Assembly: GCF_020184175.1 (NCBI RefSeq)
Contig: NC_065530.1
Span: forward strand, 19,011,260-19,075,259
Length of the DNA: 64,000 nucleotides
DNA from: Aphis gossypii
Taxonomy: Eukaryota; Arthropoda; Insecta; Hemiptera; Aphididae
Direction of reading: 5' to 3'
Shown here: one piece after another, positions 1 through 14,500 of the stretch
How the letters are laid out: every line of letters begins with the position of its first letter
How positions within the stretch are numbered: position 1 is the first letter of the stretch
Position numbers and translations under genes: made by a program
Notes under the pieces: model-generated
Seen by the model: the letters and a program-made list of their open reading frames with translations, nothing else
Databases searched by the model: none
What the model was told of the DNA's origin: nothing

Positions 1-376
1 ACGCAGTGAGCAAGTGGCTACGCAGACATCACTTTTTCGGAATAGTTACGTCGATGAAAAATGTAGCATAATCACTAATTAGTATTCACTATTCAGTAAG
101 GTTATAAATGTAAGAGTTTAAAATTTAAACTGAAAACTTAGATTACCTATAATTTCAAAACTAAGTTCGTGCCCCAAATTCTGATTTCACCGACATTTTT
201 TAACCCGAAAAAATACTACTACTTTACTAGTTAAAACACTTAAAATCACAAACAAGTTTTAAAAAAAAAAATTGAAAATCGTGAGAGGGATGGTAAAATG
301 CATTTGTCCCATTGAAGTGCTGATTTTGTCATGAATTATTGGATATTTCCATATAAACTTAAATTTTATTTTTTAG
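1..376. other. Intron of Ada2a (partial)
   Basis: AT-rich sequence preceding the first visible coding exon of Ada2a. It ends in a T-rich tract and an AG acceptor at 375-376. The in-frame ATG at 331 lies inside this intron and is not a start. No other feature is seen. Confidence 0.6.
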
Positions 377-1262
377 AATCTTATCATCAATATGAATTAG
401 CTATTCGTTTAGCCGGATATCAACCAGCACGCGGATCATTTGAAGAAGAATATGATAATCAAGCTGAATGTATTTTACAATTATTAAATGAACCAATATG
501 GATTGATCAGACATCTAAAACCATTTTAGAATCAAATTTATTATTCCAACGGCTAAATACAACCATTTTAGATATTTTTAATGAGAGGCTGCAAGAACGA
601 CATAGAAGAAAACAAATTATAAAAGACTATGGACTTATTGTATTTAATAAACATCAATTATGGATTAAGTCTATGGAGGTATAGACAATAATATTTCATT
701 TTTTGTTAAATTTTTTTTTTTATGAAATTTAACTTAATTTCAGATTATATTGGGTCCAGAAATGATGCAAAGGTTAATTCGTTATTTACACCTCATAAAA
801 CCAATAGCTTTTGATTTCCTGGTCACTAATCTTAAACAAGAACATGAATTATTAGCTAAAATTCATAAGCTTATTGATTATCGTAAAAATGGCTTAACTA
901 AAATGGCTCAAATCAATATTTTTAAAGAATTAAGTACCAAAAGAGAAGAATATTTAAAAATAAGACCACTGGGATCATCAACATCAAGAATTATTGAAAA
1001 CTCAAAACCTCGTATGAATGTTTGTAATCTTCCAGGTTTCCAAAAACTTGATAATGATGAAAGGGAACTTTGTGCTCAGATTAAAATGTTACCTGAATCA
1101 TATTTGAAATTTAAGGAATTACTTATTAATGAGTGTGAAAAATCTAAAGGTATAATTTTAAAGACTGCAAGAAGTTTGGTTAAAATTGATGTTAATAAAA
1201 CAAGAAAAATTTATAACTTATTGATGAGTAAAAGTATAATATGGCAACGTTCCCAAGACTGA
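377..1262 (+). CDS. Ada2a: Transcriptional adaptor Ada2a, C-terminal part
   Basis: Two exons, 377-678 and 744-1262 (stop TGA), joined in phase 0 across a 65-nt intron with GT at 679 and AG at 742-743. Ada2 proteins link the Gcn5/PCAF acetyltransferase to SAGA and ATAC complexes in the nucleus. Exon 1 starts with the stretch typical of Ada2 after its SANT domain (GYQPARGSFEEEYDNQAE), followed by ERLQERHRRKQIIKDYGL, a hallmark of the family. Exon 2 ends with a SWIRM domain, including the run KIDVNKTRKIYNLL, nearly invariant in TADA2A. The TADA2A type is preferred over TADA2B because of this C-terminus. The N-terminal ZZ zinc finger and SANT domain must lie upstream of base 1, so the gene is partial by window edge, not broken. 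An AATAAA at 1384-1389 is a plausible polyadenylation signal. Confidence 0.88.
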
Positions 1263-2523
1263 TTATATTATGTTATTATATTATAAACTAAAAAAAAAAT
1301 ATATATTTTTATATTTAATATATGTATAATATCATTGTTATGTTTGACTATTTGTAATGAAATAAGTATTAAGTATTTGTTTAAATAAATGTTATAATTA
1401 AAGTTAATACTAACTTAAGCATTTTATAACTAATTTAATTTTTTTTTTATATATAAAATATGAATGTATAATATTGTATACTTTATTTTTATACACTTAC
1501 ATTTTAAAATAATAACAGACTACTAATACTAAATTTAAACAATATTCATTGTTTTCTAATTTCTTTTTTTGTTAAAAAATTAAATAATTTTATGATCTTA
1601 TTTTGATTAAATTCATACCTTAACAAACATTTAAACATTAAAATCAAATATTTGTTTCACTATTTCTAAATTATTTTATTATAGTTACAACAATTAAAAT
1701 TAACTTCTCCATATATTAGTTAACAACGAGAACATATAATACTTTGGTGCTGCCGACTTCCAAAACAGTTATCTAATGCTTTTGTATACAAATAATATAA
1801 AAAAATTATTTTATTATATGTACAAATAAGTCAAATTTCCATTTATATTTTTTATTTACCTGACCCCTGAGCTAGGTAGTTGTTGCACATTTTAAGATTG
1901 GGATAAATAGATTCTTGTGTAGAAGATTGTCGGTATATAGTAATTACTATAAGATTCTTATAATCAACTTTATAAAATAAATCTTACTTCCTTCAACAAC
2001 ACATTTTGGCTTTTATTATACAAAGTTACATTTAAAATTTATTTTACATTTTTTTTTGTATATTACTTAACATAAAATACAATTACAGCAATCAATATTC
2101 AACAATCAAAAGTTAATAAATATTACCACATATCAATACGAAATATTTTTCTGAACAATTAATAAAATAACAGATATAACCAAAAAAAAAAAAAAATAAT
2201 AAATAAATATATATGTATATATAATGTGCTAAATAATAAAATTAACAAACTATATTCTATTTTTAAAGTAATTTAGGGATTAATGGCTCATAAACCATCA
2301 GATAATAACCAGTAGTTGAAAACAAAATTAGCTAAATATTTAATTGTTGGATAATTTTGAACATGTTATATATTATTAGATATCAAAAATATACTCTAAT
2401 TTGCTGATTAGGTATAATATATATTATATATGTATATCAGTTCCGACATATATAAAAATTACATTGCAAACACCAGTAATAAATATATAATTTAAAAAAA
2501 ATGTTATGTTATACCATTTAAGT
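1263..2523. other. Convergent 3' flanks of Ada2a and CoA ligase
   Basis: Very AT-rich interval between two convergent genes. It holds the Ada2a 3' UTR with its AATAAA at 1384-1389, and probably the 3' UTR of the minus-strand ligase. Homopolymer and TA runs are frequent. No ORF, RNA gene or recognisable repeat was seen. Confidence 0.5.
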
Positions 2524-5500
2524 TCAGTTCTGTGGTTGTTCGCTTGGATTGTTGCCAAACACTTTAAGTTCATTTCTTAATACTTTGCCTGATGGATTAC
2601 GTGGAATCATGTCCAAAAACTTTACACCTCCAGCCAATTTTTTGTATGCTACTACATTCTTCTCAACATGGCTTAAAATAGTTTTTTCGTCAATATCCAT
2701 ACCTGGTCGTTTTACAACAAAAGCTCTAGGTATTTCTCCTGACAACACATCTGGTATACCTACTACAGCCACATCAGCGACACCTTTTAATTGCGAAATC
2801 AAATTTTCCAGTTCAGTTGGAGATACCTTAATAAAAAAACAAAGAAATGTGTTATTTCAATTTGAACTATTAACAGGTATAAAATAATCAAATAATTTTA
2901 TTTAGAATTACAAAATAGCAAAATAGGTATTTATTATTATAAATATTACATAACAAACATAATTCCGTAATATTTACCATATACCTATGGGGATATCTAA
3001 TTAATTTATTGTTAAGTTTACAATAAGCCCCAAAATTAGATTTATTTTGAAAAAATTGTGTACCTACTTGAGATTTAAATGTTTTATCAATTAGGGTAAA
3101 ATTAGAAGGAATAGATGGATATTATGCTAAATATATTTTTTTTAAAACAAGTAGTTCAAAATAACCCCCCTCACAAAATTCATTCTCTGACTTAGGTAGG
3201 TAATATCAATAGGTAAGTACCTTGTATACAACTTATACAGTATACATATATACGTCATATCATGTACTATGTAGGTTTATCGGTTTGAGATTAGCCAATA
3301 GGCGTTAGACTTACACAAATATTTTAAATAATAGACCATTTTCTAAACAATTAAAATTGATTCCCTTTCGTAAACCTATCCATTCTTTATAGGTATTAAC
3401 AAAAGGAATTATTTACATAGCACGGTGACGTGATATGAATACGAAATCTTGTACCTATTGAACATTTTAATACCTGCAGATGGTGTCCTGCTTATATATT
3501 TTAAGAGAAACCCCAAAGGCCAAAAATACGTATTATTATTTGTCATGAAAATTTGAATTTTTTATGATTATTATATGTCACAATATAGGTACTATAGGTA
3601 CCTAATATTTACTAGGTATTTATTTAATATTTTAATGTATCAACCGTTGTCATTATACATAAATATTATATTACTATTAGAGATTGAGTATATTTTGCAA
3701 ATCCTTTAAGTTCAAAAAAATTATTAAAGCATAAAATTTAGAAGGCGGCATGATGTATATTTGTATATTATATTTGAATATTCAAAATTATAACTTATAA
3801 ATTGCAAAAAAAAATTTTCTAACAGAAATTCAAATTCAAATTCTAACGGCGCGCGAAGAATATTTTTTGCACTATGTACTCGACACACTGACTGAGCAAC
3901 TACATAATTATAATTCAATGGTTAAATTACACTGGTATATTTTCAACTTAATTCTGCGCATGTTTGTTACGTGTTTACGTCATACTGTCTTGTCCGCGGT
4001 AAAATGCTGACCGGCTTACGTCATTATTCAGTAATAAAATATTTGCGCCGATTGTACGATATTTCGTTCAAATCGAGATCGTACCAGTGTACATTTACCA
4101 TTTGGCATTTTAGCCGTGGCTATTGTTGTTTTTTTTTTTATCGAGAAATCATAGTTTGCCGCCGTTGAGTTAACACTCGGCTCGGCACTGTTCCATGACG
4201 CGAGCGCATGCGCACTACGACAGTTGTGTAGTTTCCTTATCTGTTTTCGTTTCGACTTCCGAGCATTTCAGACATTTCTACAGTACCAGCGCACGGCGAC
4301 TGATTTGTTTACGGTTTTTGTTATTACATTTACAACCGCATTAATAACATTTAGATAATATACATTATTGATTTATTATTATTATTGTTTGACGTTCGCT
4401 TTGTGTTTCGAGTTTTGGTGTGGTTTGTCAACGAACGACCGGACCTAGGTGGAACGTAAAGAAAACGCAAAAGACGACGGACACACACAAGTTGGTTCCG
4501 TACGCTTAATGTTACTACCGTCCAGTGTCCGCACTTTGCAATGATTGAGAACGCGGAACTGGTCATGCAAATGCTGGAGATGTACCAGATGTACAAGCAA
4601 CAGGTTCCTGTGGAACTGGAAGAGTACTTAAGGTACGTCGCTAAGACCGGCAACACACTATTTCAGTGGACGCTGGTTAAGCCGTTCATCCGTGAAAAGA
4701 TAATGAACGTCATTGCCGAGTTTGCAGAACAGTCTTCATTGTCTGAAATACCGCCATACCCAAATGTCGACCCGTTCAACTACGAAGCCATGAAAACTAT
4801 GTTGTTGGAGCGTTTTGACACTTTTAATGGTCCTCCGTTCACTATACAGAGGCTTTGTGAGCTATTGTCTTGCCCAAGAAAGGAGTACAACCGTGTTGAC
4901 AAATTCATGCGCGCCGTAGAAAAGAACATATTGGTCGTCAGTACTTGCGAGTTGAGACCTAAGCGAGAAGAGCCCATTGTCAATGGTGTCCCAGACCGAT
5001 GGGAAAATGGTAAAGAGTCTGATATAAATATGGACTTAGTTGATAAAAATAATGTTATTGCAGATGTAAGTGTCCTAAATGGTAATGATACAGTTGAAAG
5101 TCTTCTGAACGAACTAGAATCTATGAAAACACCTGAAACCAAACTGGATGAATCAAAAACAGAACATAAAGAACATCTTGTAGCACAAGTTACTGATGAA
5201 GTTGAATCTAATATTACACTTGAAGAATCCAAACAAGATACTCCAATATTAATCACCCAAGATACACCTCAGACACTGATTACAGATTCTATAGAAGTTG
5301 TAGAACCAGTTGATATTGATGTCTCACCAAAAGAGCTAAGCTCTGAAATCTGTGAAGTTCAACCTATTGAAGAAAAAGAACAAATTGTAAAAGATCCAGT
5401 TGATGAGCTCAAGGATTTATCTCATGATATAGAGCCTGAAACTGTCAAGCCGAAAACTGAAGAGCCAATTATTGAAAGTAATAAATTGGATCATTTGGAA

Positions 5501-8500
5501 TTAATACCAACAGATGTAGATCGAGTTGAAGGTTCAATTATTCATCAAACCCCAGATTCTGATAGTAAAGTAGAATTAGAATTAGAAGTTTCACAACCAG
5601 CAGTTGTGTTGGGAAAATCAGACGAAGATCCTGAATGTATGGATGTACAGGTCGAAAACATATCCAAAAGTATGGAATCAGAAGTGTTAAGTGTTAATGT
5701 ACAAGACGAATGTAAAAAACCTACAGAAATTCAAAATGATAAACAACAAGTTGATGAATCTACTGTTGATGCACCTACTGTAGACCCAATTTCTACAGAT
5801 ATGGAGGTAGAACTAGAGAAGACAGAAAATGACATTATCCTTGACGTCATACCACAAGAAAATGTTAAAGAAAATGAAGACACCCCATCAACAGAGCCTA
5901 ATACAATTGTTGAAGAACCTCAGATACAGGATGAAAATAAATTGACTGAAAGTGAATAGTCTTAGTAAATATTAGGCTTAAACGAATATAATATACATTG
6001 ACTGGTTAGGTTAATAATAATGAAATGTTATCAATTAGGTAAAATTTATGTAAAATCTAATGTTTATATGTACCTACGTGATAAATTCAGAATAAGTTAT
6101 TTCATTTACTGTAAAAAATTATTTGCAAATATTGCTATTTTGATTTAATCAATAATCAATAATATTTTTTCATATATAATTTTAAATGAATAAAAATGTA
6201 GTACATTTTGAACCAAGCATTTTTATTTTTATTAAATAAAAATATTTCTACTGATCATTTTTATTAACTCATTAAAAATAATTTATATTTTAACTATTTT
6301 TAGTTCAATATATTATTAGTTAATGGGTGTACATATTTTTTCTTGTCTTAATTAAAAAAAAGATATTTATTTCATTTTCATGTTATTTTAATAAGCAATA
6401 TAATTGCATCAGCAAAAATATTTGTTCAAAATTATACTTCTATGTATTATACTTATTTGAAATACAATTAACTATATATTTTAATGCATTGTGTATCTAG
6501 AACACTTCAATTTTAAATGTATTAATTAATGGCTTATATTTTGATAAAAATATTGCATTTATGACTAAATTATTTAATATTGTATTTCATACTCTATACT
6601 ACTCCTTGTTAAAATTACAGACAATTTTTACTTGGATATTTTGATAACCGTGTATAACTTCTTGTATAAAATAAAATAAATTAGATTTTTATTTATACAT
6701 AATCAATTATGGTCCCTTTTATGAACAGTAATTAAATATTGTCATGAAATTTGTTTAGATATATTACTGATAAATTATAATTTATAAAACAAACTATTAA
6801 AGCATTTTCAATATTTGGTTATGCATTTATTTTTAAATGTGCAAGAAAATCAAATCTATGTTAACACAATTAAACAGTGATATAACATTATTACTACTAA
6901 TATATTTTTTCTTAGTAATTTTACTTCGATAAATGTTTAATTGTTTTAATTATACTATATAAAAGAAAAGAACCTTAAGAAAAAGTGATACCTTTATTGC
7001 CATTTATATATAATAAGCATGCTTATTGGTCAGAAATTGGCAGATCTTAACAATAATTATAATACTTTCTATAATTTTAGTCAATAATTGGTAAGTAAAT
7101 AAGATCAATAAAATGTATTGATATTAAATTGAAAAATGATTACAAACATGATAATTGCCTCATGTTATAAATTTATTTTAAATTGTAATACATAAATGTA
7201 TTGTTTAATTATTCTGCTATCATTAATTCAAACATGCCTTGACCTTAATTATTTTTCTCCTAAAATAACTAAGTATTTATGCAATACATGGCCAAAACGA
7301 ATTATCTTAAAGGTTAATTTTTAATTAAATTTACTAGAGCTATAAGACAGTTGAAAGAAATAAAATATGTTTCTTTAAGTTATTAATTGAGCACCATTGT
7401 ACAGGCACCCTTAAATCTGTACAACATTTAAATTATAAAAAAGAAGTATAAAAGATATATTAAGTACTAAGTTATAATTTATAAGAATAATATTTTGTAT
7501 CATAAAATAAAACAGTTATTACCAAGTACACTACATAATAGGTACCTAGCTATGAATTCTTCATTAAAAGAAAATGGTATTCCCATTGATATTAGGTACC
7601 TACATGTTCATTATCTTAATTTGGTCGTTAGTATTTATTTAATATGATTTTAATTATTCTTTATAAGTAATTAAGTAATTTAGAATATAAAATATTATTA
7701 TTCATTTAATTATTATCAGAAATAGGTAGTTGATGAGTTACAACTTATAACTTTTAATATAAATTATTTTAATCCAATTTATTTACCTAAATGGCTAAAT
7801 GTTTATACTAATAGTCTGAATACTAATAATATGATCAAATTTTAAAAATATAACTAATATATCACAATATACATAATGTAGTCAGTACATTAAAAGAGTT
7901 TTAAGAAATATTTAATTATTTTTAATAACCTTGTAAACATTAACAGTAAAAACTGTTTAACTATCAAATACCTATAGTTATAAGTAGGTACCTACCTAAC
8001 TAATGTCAAGTACTAAAGTGAAGTACAAGAAAACTGTATTATTTTAATATAATTTTAATAAGGAATGTAATATGTCTACACTCTACATTATAACTATTTC
8101 CACGAATTAAAATGAATATAAAACATTATAAAAATAGAAAACAAGATAGATACTTTTTGTTCATAAATCATAATAGAACTGATACTTTTTTTAAAAACAA
8201 TTCTTCAATTACGTCTAATTTTTAATTTGAAATGTCTTATTTAAAAAAATTGTGGAAGTATTTTCGATAATTTAAGAATACTGTAAGACAGTACACACTT
8301 TCAAATTTTCTTGATTTAGATAAATACTTATAATTATAATTCTATTACAGTTGATGATTGTATTTTTCCTACTGTTCCAGAAAGTTATGATAAACCCATA
8401 CAAAAAAAAAAAACACATTGTAATCTCAATACGAATCTAAAATCTCAATATCCAAATCCAAGTCCGAGTAGTTCTCAATAAAATATAAAAATTTACCTTA

Positions 8501-11500
8501 GTAATAACTATAACCCTTAAAAATATATTGTTTAAAATCACTCTAAAAGCTGTTAATTGAATAAATAATTTAAAGCTAATAAGTTTCTACCAAATTTTGA
8601 AATGCGGTATATGATAAACTTACTGTATGAGTAATAAATGAGTTTCAAAATATCAAAATTAAAATATATCAATTTTAAGTGTGTATAATAATTACTTACT
8701 TGATTCCCTTTAACTTTTATTAATTCTTTTGTCCTGTCTACAATAAAAAAATATTCATCCTCGTCATAATAAGCAACATCACCAGTATGTAACCAACCAT
8801 CTTCGTCTACAGTTTCTTTAGTTGCTTTTTCATTATTAAGGTATCCAGCCATGACCTAAAACAAAATTAATTTAGGAATCTATTAGTTTCATTATTTTAA
8901 CTCATGTATAATTAAATTAAATTTACCTGAGGTCCTTTAATCAATAGTTCTCCAGATTTATGTGGTCCCAAGTCACAGCCATCAGTCAAACTTACCACCC
9001 TAGCTTGAGTACTTAGTACAAGTTGTCCTGTACTACCAGTTTTATTTTCAGGCAATATAACTCTTGTGTATAATGATACGGGAGATGACTCGGTCATTCC
9101 ATAACCTGAAAATTTTAGTTTGAAATAAAGTACGTAGATTTTGAGGTCTGATCCTCTACCAACACCCTGCGTTAGCAGGGGCTGCGAGTTTAATTTTTCT
9201 AAGTATAGGGCCCAACACTATCAACCCAAAAATTAAGGATATCTTAATGATTTTATTATTTTGTTTGATATTACTTATTATTATTATATTAAATTATTAA
9301 GTAGGTATATTGTAATAATTTATATTGATTTCAATACATTTCTGACTGTATTAGGCCAACTTGATAGTTCTGAATGAGGGCATTAGATATCTTTCATCTT
9401 TATTAATTGTTAATTTTGTTTGGTATATAAATATCATAAAATAATAACTCATGACAACAAACAGCAAATATTATTATAAAAGTGTTTAAATAATAAAACA
9501 AGAACTATAAAACGTAATGTGTGTGATAATGTATTCAAATCACCCTACCCTAACCCTTTCTTCAAAATCACTATTATGTTGAAGACCAAATCATGAAACA
9601 CCACATGCTATGTATAGTGAATATTACTTCTATAATATTGAAAATATAGAAACTTGTTGTCTTTATTTGATATAATTATAATTAGTATTGGTAACAAAAA
9701 TAAAACTAACCTTGTCTAATTCTAATGTCTTTTTGAGCTTTAAGTAAAAAGTTATCGATTAAACCTTTCGATGCTGGAGCAGCACCACATGTGATTTCTT
9801 TAATTGAACTTAAGTGTTCTGGTTTTACTGATGGATGAGAAGCTAGGAACAACAGTAATGAAGGCACCACAAACAGAAAAGTCGGCTAAATAATAATTAC
9901 CATCATGATATTACAATATATTATATTATTTATTTTAATTTACAAATAACGTAGATTTACGTACTTTATATTTAAGCACACATTCAATGTATGATTCAGG
10001 AGTAAACTTTGGTATAGTAATCATATGAAGACCATGAGATAATACTCCATTTAATATTCCATTAAAGCCATAAATATGAAAGAATGGTAAAACACTAAGA
10101 ACTCTTTCTTGGTAGGTATCTATAAAATAAATTTACTCATGAATATTAACTTAAACATGAATAACTGCTTTAATTATTTACAACTAGTTTAGACAGTTAA
10201 GAGTTTCGAATATTGTTATTATAATAATAAATAATAGTTAAATATAGAAAAATTACCAGTTGTTGGCTCATAACTGATGAGGTCTTTGTTTGTACACTGT
10301 TCCAAATTTATAGCACAATTTCTGTGGGTTAACATCACACCTTTTGGAAGCCCTGTCGTACCACTAGAATATGGCAATAAAGCTACTTCATCGGGGAACG
10401 ATTTTGGTAGTTCGTCAGGTGATTGTCCAGAAACTATAGTCTTGAAATCATATACACGAGCTTTTTCGTTCGCAACTTCTTCGCCGCCAAACACTATAGT
10501 GCCTACATAATCTTTAAGGCTAGGGGATACTTCTTGAATTACAGGAAGTAATAAAGAGATCGTCATGCAGAGTTTTACACCAGCGTTTTCGAACTGTCGT
10601 CTTACCTCCACTAAAACAAAACAATCAATAATGATTAAACACTAGCTAACAATATATTTATGTATGAATATATGATATTTAGATATAATATCTTACTGGC
10701 AGTGTAAAGAGGATTGACAAAAGTAACGACTAGTCCCGCTTCGAGGGCTCCATGAATGGCAAAAACGTACTCTGGCAGGTTTGGCAATAATAGCCCAACC
10801 ACGTCACCTTTTTTTAAACCAAGTTTCGAAATAAGAGTACTTGCGAACAATCTGCAAATCATGCGACCTTCGCCGTATGTGTATGATCTGCCACTACTAC
10901 CACATGTCTAAAATTATAGGTATTTTAGTTTAATTATAATATTTAAATAGGTATATCGTATATATGAAAAATAAGTTTGGCATACACAATAATAAAATAC
11001 ATAAGTGTATAGAATTAAAAAATGTAACTATGTAAGTATTAATGATAATGGTTAGTTAATATCATAATACGTCAGTTAAATAAACGCATAAATCCCATAA
11101 CCATAAATTTTACTCATAAATATAAATATTATCGTAATACGATAATTATAATTTAATTAGTAATACTTTTTACTAAACACATTTATAGTGTTTCATCAAA
11201 TCATTCAAATCATAGAAAAGTAACTAGGTTACAGAAAAAATTATATTTGCAACGACTAATCTTTGTCCTAGCTATTATACACATACGGACTCGATGCATG
11301 TTGTATTTTTAAACAAAGAAATACACATTAATATTATGTAGATATGCGAAAAACTTAAAATTAGTCGATATGACCATATTTGCTTTACTTAAATATTGTA
11401 AATAATAATACATATTATTATGCAAAAATATACATATTCCTAAAGAGTACTAACTACTTGTAAGTAAAATTTGTAAAGTTATGCATAAAAAATGTAAAGC

Positions 11501-14500
11501 ATATATTATGTCAATGTGAAATAGATTCTGGGCATTTATTACTTATAATTTTAGAAAGTTAGATGTAATTTTTTACAATAACTTCTAGCTTAAATAATTC
11601 TTTAAAAAAATCTAAAAACAGAAGTACCTTTACTTAAATTTATTTTTATGAACACTATTCTCAAAGTACAAAATTTATTAAATTATTATTAAAATTAAAT
11701 AAATATTTATTATACATAATATACAAAATTAATAAATTAATGATGAAAAAAATAAATTGTTTTTTTTTAATAATTAACTTATTAGTAACTTTTTTCTAAC
11801 TCAGTTAAGTATTAGGAACTAATTTTATTTTAACTATCGAGTTAGAAATCGTCACTATGATTTTCCTAGGCTAGTATGAAATACATTTGTAGTATAGTAT
11901 GAGTCAAATACTTTCAGGGCAAAATATGCAAATAGGTACCTACCTAAGGTAAGGTTTGAGCCACGTAATAACTCATTAATCATTATTTATTATCATGATA
12001 TACTATATTAACATTTTATGTCAACGTTTATAGATGTGTTATAGATTTTTAATACGAAATACTAAAATAGTGAAATGTATTATTAATATTTAAATTATTA
12101 AAGTATATAGTGTTTCAATAACAAAACATTACTTTTATTCAAGGCGTATTGAAAGTATTCAACACAGATACCTATTATTATTGTTTATCAATACACCTTG
12201 CTTTTATCTTAAAAAAAACTTGGACTTTTGACAGGTTTTACTTCGCACATCTAATGATTTACTAACCAGGAAATGATAAACAAAAATCGGCCTATTTCTC
12301 AATAAATTTTCGGGGACGATGGTTTGTTAGATAATAAAACACTAACTACCGGGTACTGGGTAGCGTTCAAAAGGCTATAGTCTATACGAGTGTATGTAAA
12401 AGTAGATAGCCACCGACTAATAAAAAAACAGTATAGCATAACAACCACCAACAAGGTCGAGGTTTTCTAATATTATCTAACTATGTCAATATACGTGTAC
12501 CTACATATGTAAAGTATGTGGTCGCCGTTGCCTCTATCGGTAAGGCATTTTGATTACAAGCAATTATTGCAATAATAATTTTAATTTTTAAAACCCGGAA
12601 ATCGTCATTCGCAATATTTTGGAACGCGTATGACAAGCAATTATATTTTGGTACTATCTATTATTATAAAAAATGTATAGTAAATAATTATTTCATAAAT
12701 TCGTTAAAGCAATTATGACTGAATTAATTTTGATTGTGAATGTATAAATATAGACATTAAAATATATTATATTATCACGAAAATGTTAAAATTTGTACAG
12801 CAATCTATTAAATCTATTAAATTACATTTATTTTGATGTGTTTAATGTTTGAATAACACTTAAATAGTGCTAATGAGTAGGTAAATAATTAATCAAACTA
12901 GCATTCAACCATTTGTATTACTCATAAAACGAACATATTGTAAATAAGTGAATTGTTCTCTATTTATGTGTAATTTTTCATAGTTTAGATTATATAAAGT
13001 TTTTTGTATTATGATTGACCAATTTAAATATTTATAATGGTATCTATCTATGATGTAAATTCTAAATTATATTGTAATGTGTATGTGTACTGTGCACTGT
13101 GTACTTTCAAGTCGCTATAAAACATATGCATGATGTGTACCTATTGGTTATTTGTATCATTATGACATTTTAATAATACAGTACGTCATATTAAATAATC
13201 AAATAGAAAAATAATATATTATTTATTAAAATACAAAGTGTATACAATTACTCATTACTTTAAACATATCTATAGTAATAGTATTATTAGAATATTATAT
13301 AAATTATATATATTAATATACTAAATAAGTATAAGTATTATTAATTAAACATCCTATACATATATGTATTATACATTTTGTGTACCCTACCTCTACTTGA
13401 AAATTTAACATTTTAAACATTTTAAATAAATAACATTTTCCAAAAATAATAAAATGCCATAATAAAACACCATGATGGCGTGACATAATTTGTCTTAGTA
13501 AATATGTTTTATATAATAATTTCTGCGGATTTATAAAGTATACTACAAATTGGTGAGTAGGTATATAAAAAAAAACCCAATGTAACCCAATTACAAGTGT
13601 AACGAAAGTTAATTAGATTAAGAAAATAATAAAATAACAGCCAGTATCGTATATTATACTCTTAAGTACTCTATGGTATAATACAGTATCAGTATACAGT
13701 ATATTATTATACTAATATACTATATATTATATATAATGTGCTTATCTGAAGTCATTGTCTCTTTAAAAAATAATTTAAAACGTCAACTGTTCGTGCGATA
13801 AGTAGATACAACAATTACAGTCGATTATAGGTTGTATCTATAAAAGCTATCAAAGTTGGACTTCATACTATCACTGACATTATTTCATATTATATAAACC
13901 AATTACACAATAGTTGAATGATGCGTAGAGAATGAAAATAAAATATATAAGTACTCAAAGTTCAAAATGAGTTCATAACAATAATAATAATCATTGTATT
14001 TTATATTATGATGTATCTATTTAATATATTTTATACCATTGAAAGATAAATATTTATCAAGATGTTTATACGAAACGTCAATTTAAAATTAAAAAATTGT
14101 CTATTCGTATCGAATTTTGATGGACTTTAATCAATGTCCGTTATAAAGTGGCTAATAATGTTTTAAACAAATAAAATAAAGAATAACACGTACATAAATA
14201 TGATGTGTATTGTATATTAACGTTGACTTTCCTTAAGCGCCTATTTATATATTTCAAAAACGTAATTACAAATTGTAATATAACAAATTATAGCAACAAG
14301 TAAACTAGTATATTAATAACTAGTGTGAAAAATATGTTAATTAGTCTTAGCGTTTGAACGCATCTAGTATTCGATAGAACAATGTTAAACATTTGCGTAT
14401 TTAATTCTAACCACGTTATTAAGAATCATAGAATCTATGATACAATATAAAATATATACAATATCTGATATTGTGACTGTTATATTGTATGTTATAAATA

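Larger units (their letters stand above)
2827..8699 (-). other. Intron 7 of CoA ligase, hosting a nested gene
   Basis: Bounded by a GTAAGT donor read on the minus strand at 8699 and an AG acceptor at 2827. It carries the complete plus-strand PP4R2 gene. The parts on either side (2827-3835 and 6200-8699) are AT-rich with several TAGGTACCTA palindromes (3597, 7539, 7593, 7985). No other coding sequence was seen. Confidence 0.75.

Noticed and set aside
4780..5256. Minus-strand ORF inside the PP4R2 gene
   Set aside because: It is antisense to a clearly recognised protein; its Ser-rich translation mirrors the acidic codons on the other strand.
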